NCBI GenBank assembly: GCA_030540495.1
Contig: JAUNWC010000007.1
Span: 1,702 to 13,093 of the forward strand
Direction: 5' to 3'
DNA: 11,392 nt
DNA from: Bacteroidota bacterium
GTDB taxonomy: Bacteria; Bacteroidota; Bacteroidia; Bacteroidales; P3
Below the pieces are notes generated by a model that saw only the letters and a list, made by a program, of their open reading frames with translations, had not been told where the DNA came from and made no database searches. Positions 1-9,500 of this stretch are shown piece by piece. Made by a program: the position numbers and the translations under genes. Position 1 is the stretch's first letter, and every line of letters begins with the position of its first letter.

Positions 1-1
1 G

Positions 2-349
2 ACACAGATAGATAATTCGGGTCAGTCGTGTGTAAATGAGATGCTTGCAAAAATTAGAGACGAGGAGATAAGAGTTTTGAGAAATCAATACTCTATACCA
101 GAGGAAGAAAAGATAGTGGTACTTAAAGTTACTTCTACATTAAGAGCCTCTTTGCAATATTGGGACAACAATATTCAAATGGCAAAAGGAGAAAAAGGTA
201 CCATTGTTGCCATTGCTGATGCTATAGGAACCTTGGGTGGTCATACTATGAGCGTGCTTGCAAGTAAAGCGGCTGAAAAACGATTAAAAAAATCTATAAA
301 TATATCCATAGTTGGTACGGCTAACGATGGATTTGTAATAAGATATTAG
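2..349 (+). CDS. C-terminal part of an unrecognised protein (5' end outside window)
   Basis: The frame ending in TAG at 347-349 is open all the way to the left edge, giving at least 115 residues, so this is most likely the tail of a longer gene. An internal ATG at 41 would give a 102-residue protein, but nothing marks it as the true start and the reading frame before it is intact. I do not recognise the family. The visible part begins with a charged, probably helical stretch (KIRDEEIRVLRNQY), followed by a likely beta-strand (EKIVVLKVTSTL). A small-residue, Ala/Gly-rich segment (TIVAIADAIGTLGGHTMSVL) comes next, then a basic helix (ASKAAEKRLKKS) and a short hydrophobic strand ending in FVIRY. 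There is no clear signal peptide, membrane helix or catalytic motif in this portion. It lies in the same direction as the giant gene and 163 bases before it. That spacing and the putative promoter between them argue against tight co-transcription. Confidence 0.7.
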   Translation, partial: TQIDNSGQSCVNEMLAKIRDEEIRVLRNQYSIPEEEKIVVLKVTSTLRASLQYWDNNIQMAKGEKGTIVAIADAIGTLGGHTMSVLASKAAEKRLKKSINISIVGTANDGFVIRY

Positions 350-453
350 GAAAAATGTTTATATTTTAGATATAATATTTTGAGAATGAATATACTAAAT
401 AAATACATAATTAAAGATTTGGAATTATTTACCAAATAAATGTAAAATATTTG

Positions 454-461
454 TAAATTTG
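454..461 (+). promoter_or_regulatory. putative Bacteroidota -7 element (TAAATTTG)
   Basis: TAAATTTG matches the TAnnTTTG -7 consensus of the Bacteroidota housekeeping sigma factor at every fixed position. It lies 51 bases before the ATG at 513, which would leave a leader of roughly 45 bases. No convincing -33 TTTG is correctly placed: the TTTG at 418-421 is 32 bases upstream, too far. Because the region is very AT-rich a chance match is possible, so this is a candidate only. Confidence 0.4.
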
Positions 462-512
462 TGAGTTAAAAAAGACGTATTTTTTTAGAATAAAAAATAA
501 AAAACATATAAG
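462..512 (+). promoter_or_regulatory. A/T-rich 5' leader without Shine-Dalgarno
   Basis: The 51 bases before the giant gene are almost all A and T, with a T7 run near 479-486 and A-rich blocks from 491 to 505. No GGAGG-like ribosome binding site is present. Bacteroidota genes commonly initiate translation from A-rich, unstructured leaders, so this fits the ATG at 513. An in-frame TAA at 498-500 excludes an upstream extension of the reading frame. Confidence 0.5.
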
Positions 513-575
513 ATGAAGAGACTATTATTAATCATTGTGTGCAGTGTAGTTCTGGGTGTTTTATCTACGTATGCT
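513..575 (+). other. Sec signal peptide, residues 1-21
   Basis: Residues 1-21 show a short basic start (MKR), a hydrophobic core (LLLIIVCSVVLGVL) and a polar end (STYA) before Gln22, the common Bacteroidota A|Q cleavage pattern. Cys10 sits inside the hydrophobic core with no lipobox small residue before it, so a lipoprotein signal is unlikely. Confidence 0.85.
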
Positions 576-3500
576 CAGCCTACACTTTTGGAACATGTTG
601 GTTTTGAATCCGGCGTACCTTCTAACTGGACAATCTCTGGTAACAACGGAGATGTAACAGATGCTTCTGTATATTCCTCGGGTTCAAAGAGTGTAAGGCT
701 TCAACCTTCCACAACCTCAAATGTTATTCTAACCTCTCCGGTTTATAACATAACCCCAAATAGAAATGTTAGGTTGGAATTTTCTCATCTTCCTTTGATA
801 TCCTCTGTTAGTGGAGTGCAGGAAGGTGTTGAGGTACAGGTAAAAACTTCTTCAATGGCCGATTGGGAAACATTATCACAAGGAGGAAATATCAACAACC
901 CTGGAGATTTTGATAGAACATACGGAGGTGGAGAAAAGAGTTTTTCGGGTAAGTTTCATTTCAAATATTATTGGGACAACCTTTTTCCCGATGGTACCAA
1001 TATAACTTACCAAAATGTGGTGGATTATTTGCAAGACCGTACAAATTACTATTATGAGAGATTTGTATGGAAAAATGCTATTTTCTATCTAACCAACTTT
1101 TTGACTGCCACAGATAATAGTTTTCAAATAAGATTTGTATTGCCAAAAAGAACAGGTTCTTTGCCTTCTGGCAATGTAGCGGTAGGTTGGTTTATTGACG
1201 ATGTAAGATTGTTTGTTGCCAACGTACAAAACGAAGATATTCGTGTTCCTCAAATATCTAGCAAAGTTGCCTACACAGACCAATACATTTATCCAAATTG
1301 CTCAGATATAGAAATATCTTTTAATTTTACGGACAGAAATGGTAATCTTTCCTCTGTAGCAGATTCTCTTTATGTGGAATATTATGTAGAGGGCAATTCT
1401 GAGATGCATAGGGTGAGTTTTACCAATATAGCCTCCACACTATACACTGCTTATATTCCATACGCAGGAGTTGATTCTGTGATATGTTGGCGTGCTGTAA
1501 TTCACGACCACAAGAACAATAGACTTACTTATCCTTTTACCCATGATACTTATTTTAAATTCAAATCTGTTATACCATACCACGGAGATACTGTCATAAA
1601 AAGAACAGGAACCTCACAGGGAGAAATGGTCCTTAAGACAGGTTCCTCTGTTTGTAGAGCAAAATATCAAATGAGATATAAAGCACAAGAGTTATTGGAC
1701 GCTGGTTTTGGCCCCGGAGTACTTAAAGGTCTGTCTATAAATGTTACTCAAGCAGGTGCTGCAGGTTCTTTGTTGCCTAATTTCAAAATGAGAATAGGTC
1801 ATATAGCAACGGATGCTACTTTGGACTCTTATAACCCATATGCTAATGTAACTGAAGTATATAGCAATCCTCAACTTGCTCTTCCGGGTCTTGGTTGGTA
1901 TTACTTTCCTTTCTATGATGATACTCCTTTTATTTGGGATGGTATTTCGGATATAATAATTACTACTTGTTTTGACTCACCTTCCATAATATCCTCTGCC
2001 ACTACCAAGATAGAATGTATTTCCTCAACGGGTAATAACACCTTAAAAACAGAGTTGGGTACTTCTTCTTCTCAGGATGCTTGTATAACGGTTTGGGATG
2101 TAAACAATCCTACAATGACCTTAAGACCTAATTTTAAGTTTAATTTTGAAAACACTTGTTTCTTTGAATACGATGCTGGTGTTTTGGGAGATTCTTTGCA
2201 AGGAATACCTAATGCTAAAACTTGCTCGGATACTATGACTAATATAGGTTTTGGAATAGCAAATCAAAATTATCCTTTGAAAGTAAAATTGATAAATCAA
2301 GGTACTACAACCCTAACCTCCATCATTGTCAATTGGATGGTGGATGACGATGCCTCTACTTTGCAAACTGCTACTTGGACTGGCTCTTTAACCTCTGGTA
2401 GTTCTACTTGGTTTACAGCAACAAACAATTTTAGTCTTTCGGCAGGACAACATACCTTAAAGGTGTGGTCGGCTATGAGTGACAACAATACTGTGGATTG
2501 GAACTTGCAAAACGATACTGCTCAATTTAACATTATTATAAGTCAAGGACAAATGAGCGGAAACTATGCAATAGGAGGTAGTGTTGCGGGAATAGATGCT
2601 TCGAGAACATACGCTACTTTTGACGATGCTTTTATGATGTTAATCAATAGTGGAGTAAATGGAGCGGTAACTTTCAAAGTAAAGGCTTTGGATACTGCTT
2701 ATAGTATGCCTTTGGTTTTCCCTACTTGTGTTGCTGGTGTTTCGGCTACAAATACTGTTACATTTGAGAGTGCGGATATTAACAATCCAACCAAATTTGC
2801 AACAGTGGCTTATTCTTCTGTTGGAGATGTTACTTCCACAACAGAGCCTACATTTTCTTTGCAAGGAGTGAAGCATTTTAGATTCAAAAACTTTGAAATC
2901 AAACCTACCACGGCAACTTCGCTTATAGAACTTTCTAATACAAGTGAGGATATTGTTCTTAGTGGAATAGAGTTTAAGGATTTTGACTCCCATATTTCTA
3001 CTTACAACACCAACGCTACTTCATCCTACATAAACGTAAGTGCAGCAAATAATATAAGCATAGATAGTTGTACGTTTAATTTTATGCAAGCCTCTTCTCA
3101 TCCAAGAGCAATATACATAAAAGGTCTTTCTCCTGTAAATCCTAATACGGGTATTAGCATTACTAACTCTAACTTCCTTTTGGGAACAAGAAATGCTATT
3201 TACCTTGAGTATAATACAAATACAACTATTAAAGGTAATATTTTTACAAATGGTTTTGACGAATCTAATTATGAAAGTCTTTCAGAAGCCAATTATACTA
3301 CCACCGCTATTAATGCAGAGAAATTAAGATTTGAAGCCAACAAACTAACTTTAAAAGGTTTGAGTGCTTTGTCGCTTTCCAATGTTAATAATTCAAGGAT
3401 AGCAAACAACCTAATAAGTATAAATAATTTCTCTCAACAAGCAATAGCGGCTTATTTGGGTTATGGTGTCAATTTGGTTTCAGGTTCCAATGATACCATA

Positions 3501-6500
3501 GCATACAACAATGTATATGGCAGAAGTACATACGCCAACAATAGAAGAGTTGTAGGTTTTAATCTTGGTATGGACGGACAAACCACAGCCAACAATATTG
3601 TAAAAAATAATATGATGGTTAGTGATGGACATGGCTTTGCCGTTCTTGTTAGACCTACAGATGCTAATAACTCTTCGGCAAGTTTCTCTATTTCCAACAA
3701 TATGTACTACAAAACTCCTTCTTCTCAGTCTATGCCGTTGCTTTCTTATAATGGAGCAACCAACACCTCAGAACAATCTTGGAAATTATCCACGGCAGAT
3801 ACTTTCTCGTCCTATACCATAGACCCTGTTTTTGCTGATTGGAATAATCTATACACCTCCATTGTTTATCCTTGTATGAAAGGTGTTACTATCAATAATA
3901 TTACTCAAGACTACTATGGTAATCAAAGACCAACTTCCAATCCTTGTATAGGAGCAAGAGAATACCTTGCACCTCAAAGTAATATTCACGTTTTGGCAAC
4001 GGGACTAACCTCAGGTAACTTTGATGGCAATAATTCTTATTCTTCTTGTGTGTTTGGCAACGATAGTGTATTTATTACCTTCGTTAATTTGAGTAATAAC
4101 ACCATTCAGAGTAATGAAGGAATATTTAAGTACAAAGTAGATAACAATGCTCCTGTGTCCTATACATATGGCGGAGAAATACTTCCAGATAGTACTTATA
4201 CTATTGTTTTTCCTACTACTTTTGATTTCTCTGTAACAAATGCAGATACATATTATAAACTTACGGCTTGGTCAGATGTTGTAGCCGACACCATAAACGA
4301 CAACGACACGGCTTTTGCAAATATTAATTCCTTTGCACAACTTCCAGCATTGCCTACTATGACTACAAACATCAACTATGGTGAGCAAGCAACTCTTTCG
4401 GTTACTTCCACAGATAGTATATATTGGTATTATTCTGCTTCTGATGATGAGCCTTTCTTAAAGTCTCATACATTTACAACTCAAGCCCTTTATCAAGATA
4501 CTGCTTTTTATTTCTCTCGCAAATCTGAGATACCTGTGGTTAAGATAACGGCTTTGCAATTTGTTTCTGCGACCGAAGGACTTACCGACCCTATGCCTGA
4601 TTGGGCTACAGCGTCTAACAATGTTTATGAGATTTCCAATCTTGGAAGTGGAGCCTTGGATATGTCTGGCTACAAATTTGCATACGTAAGACAAGCAAAA
4701 CACGGCACGCCTACATCAAATGTAACTTTGTCAAATTCTATGTCAAAGACCTATACTTTTGCAAATAATTTTGTTCTTCAGCCAAATACTTCTGTTTGGT
4801 TAATTAACAAATCAGCACCTGCAGGCAATACTTCTACCGAAGTCTTATATATGGGAGCAACAAGTAGTTCCAATGTAATAGATACCAACGGAGCGGGATT
4901 TATTCTAAGAGATGCTTCAAACAATGTTATAGATGCTCTTACAATAAATTACGCTAACTTTAATGCAAATACCTCCGTTCCTGCTAATATTTGGTCGGGT
5001 TCGGTGGTAACTCCTACTGTAACTTCTCAAATAAATGGCACAAGTCCAACTTCTCACGTTGCTGGACTTATTAGAACGGATGCTAATGCTCAAACATCTT
5101 CTGCTTGGCAAGTAGCCGATGCTAACAACCCTATGTCAATAGGCTCTTATAATAGTAGTCTTACTCAATATATAGCCAACGAATGTTATGGAGAAAAAAC
5201 TACTTATAAAGTAATAATAAACGACCCTCCGGCTAATGAGATAGTATTGACGGATATTCAACTTGCAGATTCTACTCAAACAGAGGCTTGCGCCTTAGGA
5301 GATGTTTCCTTTACCATAAGAATGTTAAATGCAGGTACTACTCCTGTTGGTTCTATACCTTTGGTTGCTGAGTTATACGAGAACAATGTTCTTATAAATA
5401 CATTTACAGAAACATATACTCCAACCCTTAGTACAGATACTGTAACATATACTCTAACCAATACTTTCAACCTTGCTGCACCTGATAGCAATAGGAATTT
5501 TACTGTGGTTATTTATTCTAATTTATCAACTGATACTGTTAATTACAACGATACGGTAAGAATAGATATAACCTCTTTGAGAACACCTCCTGCTCCAACT
5601 GTTACTAATGCAAATATCAACTATGCAGAAAGTACAACTCTTTCGGCTCAAAGCACAGGTAATAATCTAATAGTTTGGTATTCGGATGCTACAAGCGAAG
5701 AGCCTATAGCCTATGGCGATTATACTACTCCGATATTGTATGCAACAACCACTTATTATGTATCAGCAAAACAAAGAACGGATGCTTATACAACCATAGG
5801 TACAGGAACATCTCAAACCGCAACCACTACTTCCACAACTGACCCAGGTCCTTTCAATGGAAGAAAAAGCCATATCAAAGAACAATATCTTTACAAGGCT
5901 TCGGAGTTATTGGATGCAGGCGTAGAGGCTGGAAATATCAATAGTATTGCCTTTAATATAAGTGCTGTAACGCTTGGTAGCGGACAAACATCTGCTGAAT
6001 TGCAAAACTACACTCTAAAAATAGGTACAACTACAAACGATGTTGTTTCCACTTGGCAAAATGGTTTGACAACGGTTTATTCTGCTAATACTATTAATTT
6101 AACCTCTGCTAATGTGGGTTGGTATGAACTACCTTTTAATGCTCCGTTTGTTTGGGATGGAGAGTCTAATATACTTGTAGAACTATGTTTTGATGTACCA
6201 GTAACTACCAATAATGTTAGAACCTATTATTCTTCTACAACCTATAATTCTTCCATAGCATACAGAGATAACTCCAACGATGCTTGCTCTTGGACAACCT
6301 CTGTAAGTTCCACTGTAAAAAAACGTCCTAACATAAAAATAGGAACAGATGATTTTGGTTGCGAAAGTGTAAGGGTACCTTTAAATGTTATAGTTGCGGA
6401 TGCTCCGGAATGTGAAGTGGCATTATTAGCATTTAGCTCGCCTACAACTACAGTAATGTCTGGTATGCCTGAAGATATAGACATCCTACTAAAAAATAAT

Positions 6501-9500
6501 GGTACTCAAAACCTTACTTCTGCCACAATAAAACTTTACATTAATGATTCTATAATAGAGCGTCAATGGACAGGTAGTCTTGCAAGCGGAGATACTCTTA
6601 TATTTCCAGCCGCTATTCACTACTTTGCACCTGGTGTAACCACTCTTATGGCTATAGTGGAAAAGGATTGTGACAATATTGCAACCAATGATACTATTAG
6701 AATGACTATAAATGCCTGTGTTGGTAATCCTGACGTAACTACAACCTATACAATAGCACACACCAATGGAGATTATTCTTCTATTTCTGAGGCTTTGCAA
6801 GCCTTGAGCCTATCGGGTGTTTGTGGTCCTATAATCTTTGATGTACAATCGGATTTGCCTTATAGCGATAGTTTTACTATTCCGTTTATAGACGGTGTTT
6901 CTGAGGATAATTTTGTTGTCTTTAAGGGTGAGGCTAACAACAAACCTAAAATATATACTGATACCTTATCCACTTTGGGTATTACCTTAGAGGAGGCTGA
7001 ATATATTACCTTCAAGAATATGGTATTTACTACCAAAACCGCTCCAACACTTATGCAGATAACAGATGCAAAACATATAACCTTTGATAGCGTGGAGTTT
7101 TATTCAGAGACGGATGTAAATAACCTTGTTGTCTTAAGTGGCGAAAATCAGAATATAGACTTTGTAAATAGTATTTTTGCAAATGCTAAAACTTTGCTTT
7201 CTTCCACTCTTTCTACGGGTAGTTTCTCTTCTAATGTCAATGTATCCTCTTCTTTATTCTCGGGCTTTACCAATGCAGTAGCCTTTTCTTCTATATCTGA
7301 TTTGACTCTAACTCATAACCAATTCCGCTCTTACGCCTCTACTATAATAGGTAAGGCAATTACATTGAGAAATATAACTGGAGGAGATTCAAGAATAGAG
7401 GGCAATGATATTTACTTCCAAAACTCAACAAAGGTTAAGACAGGTATAGAAATCAAGGCATCTAACTTTACGGATGCGGAGCCTTTGGTGGTCTTTAACA
7501 ATGCTATTTCTATTGTTGGCAATGGTAGTAGTGGTATAAATTCTTTGGGTATTGATGTAGATACTTGCTCCAATATTGCTTTCTATTTCAATACTGTCAA
7601 TTTGGCTTCAAGTACCAATAGTCCATCTTCATACGCTATGAAAGTGGGTAAAGGTTCAAGCGAAATAGTAGTAAGAAATAATAATTTGGACAACTCTGCA
7701 AAGGGATTTGCTTACTATGTAGAAAGAGCAACCAATGTTTCTATTTCCAACAATAATAACTATGCGGTAAATGGTAATAAGTTTGCTTATTGGGCGGGTA
7801 ATATTACAGACCTTAATGCTTTGCAAACGGCTAACTCTATGGACGGTAGTTCTTATGCAGAGGAAAATCCATTTACCAACGATTCTATTCTTTCCCTTCT
7901 TTATCCTACCAACATAGCCAACGGAGGTGTAAGCATAGAGGGAATAAGTACGGATATAACTGGTTATAGTCGTCCGGTTTCTCCTGGTCCAACCATTGGA
8001 GCATACGAAATGTTGCGTAACGACCACGATGCAGGAGTTATTGCTATAATAGACCCTGTAACCACTGTTGATTATGTGGAGGGAGAGCAAATACCTTTGA
8101 CTGTTACTATAAAGAATTTTGGCAACTATTCTCTTACAGAGATGAGTTTGGTTGCTCGTTTGAAATATGGCGAGTATGACGAAAATGTTATTCAAACTCT
8201 AACAGAAGAATATTCCGGTATGCTTACTTCTATGCAGGAAGTTGCTTATACATTTAACGGAACATTTACCGCAGTGCTAAACGACCCTATTACTCAACCT
8301 CTTTACATAGAAGTTTATGCAATAGTGGATGGAGACGAATATTCCTTAAATGATACTTCAAAAATAGAAGTTTCTGTTATTCCTGCATACAATCTTCAAT
8401 TAGTAAAAACAGATGCTATAACAGAAAGATGTAAATTGCTTTCTCAACCTATTACTGTTCAAATAAAGAATGTTGGAGTACGTGCCATAAAATCTACAGA
8501 CAATGTATTTATTACTTACGAAGTAGAGGGACGGCCTGATATGACAGTAACCGAACAACTTACTTTGCCTTATACTTATGGAGGTATAAATTATGACTCT
8601 ATTCAAAAGAATGTACAAATAGGTTATACCTTCAATCAAACTGTTAATCTTTATCCTTTGGGCAATAGCGATACCACTTGGAAAATACGTTCATATGTTT
8701 CTTTGAATGAAGACCATGTTCAAACCAATGACACTTCGGCATATATAACCGTTACCTCAAGACGTTCTCCTAATCCGCCTACTGCACTTAATGACACTGT
8801 CTTCTATGGCACTATAGGTCATCCTTCTGCCACTCAAACTGACCATTTGGCTATAAAGTGGTTTAAGGACTCTACTTCTACCGAACCTTTCTATACAGCA
8901 AGTTACAACAATGCTCAAGGACAATATATTCCTTATACTACAAAGGACAGAGTTTTTGATGACTCAATCTATTATGTAAGAGTAAATCTTACGGGTTCCT
9001 ATCCTTGCGAAAGTTTCTATACGGAGGTAAAAGTTGTAGTCAAAGACCGTCAGCCTGTGGATATGGCTGCCTTGGAGGTTACTGCTCCGTTGCATACTAT
9101 TTCAACAACTTTCAATCAAGCAGGTGCTCAACTTTCTCATATCAATACAGAAACAAATTCTCAAAATGCAAGTGTGTATATGGAAGAAGACACAGTTAAA
9201 TTTAGAGTTGTTAATTATGGTACTCAACCTGCAAGTAACTTTAACTTAACTTATTCCATAGCAACCTCTACAACTGCGGACCCTACTTTGATTACGGAGA
9301 CTTGTACTCAAACCGTTCAACCAGACCAAGAATTTGTATATGCGTTCTCTACCCTTGCTGACCTTTCTGACCCAAGCAAAACATATAGAATAAGAGCGTG
9401 GGTGGATATAACAAACGATGCAACTTCCTTAAACGATACTTCTGATTATCGTTTGGTAAAACCATTGAACGGCAATACTGTTTATCCTACTCCTACCGTA

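Larger units (their letters stand above)
1599..4328 (+). repeat. super-module copy 1: A1-CARDB1-beta-helix 1-CARDB2
   Basis: Residues 363-1272 share domain order with residues 1770-2621. Equivalent landmarks in copies 1 and 2 are: the ELLDAG segment at Ala391 and Ala1796, WDG at Trp475 and Trp1881, CFD at Cys486 and Cys1892, the NDT tag at 667 and 2059, and the NDT tag at 1264 and 2613. Offsets run from 1406 to 1349 residues, falling inside the helix because beta-helix 2 is shorter. Only short stretches such as GAGTTATTGGA are identical in DNA, so the duplication is old. Confidence 0.7.
5820..8375 (+). repeat. super-module copy 2: A2-CARDB4-beta-helix 2-CARDB5
   Basis: Residues 1770-2621 repeat the domain order of residues 363-1272, with matching landmarks 1349-1406 residues apart. 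Copy 2 is about 60 residues shorter, most of the difference lying in the beta-helix. The copies are followed by different modules: Ig1 then the LTD after copy 1, CARDB6 then Ig3 after copy 2. Confidence 0.7.

Noticed and set aside
41..349. Complete 102-residue small protein starting at ATG 41
   Set aside because: The frame continues upstream to the window edge without a stop, so a truncated longer gene is more likely, although this internal start cannot be fully excluded.
425..439. Perfect inverted repeat TTATTT-acc-AAATAA as a terminator or operator
   Set aside because: Six AT-only pairs with a three-base loop and no following T-run make a very weak hairpin; expected by chance in such AT-rich sequence.
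513..575. Lipoprotein signal because of Cys10 in the leader
   Set aside because: Cys10 is inside the hydrophobic core and preceded by Ile-Val rather than a small residue; the A|Q site after residue 21 fits signal peptidase I better.
3622..3822. Plus-strand open frame of 66 codons in another frame
   Set aside because: It overlaps beta-helix 1 of the giant gene, which has clear coil and tail motifs there.
7656..8195. 179-codon open frame on the minus strand, the longest antisense frame
   Set aside because: It lies entirely within the giant gene opposite beta-helix 2 and CARDB5. Its translation is rich in Ile, Tyr, Ser, Arg and Cys with no domain logic, as expected from the complement of this AT-rich, Asn/Thr-rich coding sequence.
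9005..9199. Plus-strand open frame of 64 codons in another frame
   Set aside because: It overlaps Ig3 and CARDB7 in the giant gene and encodes a low-complexity Ser/Tyr/Gly/Cys-rich product without motif.
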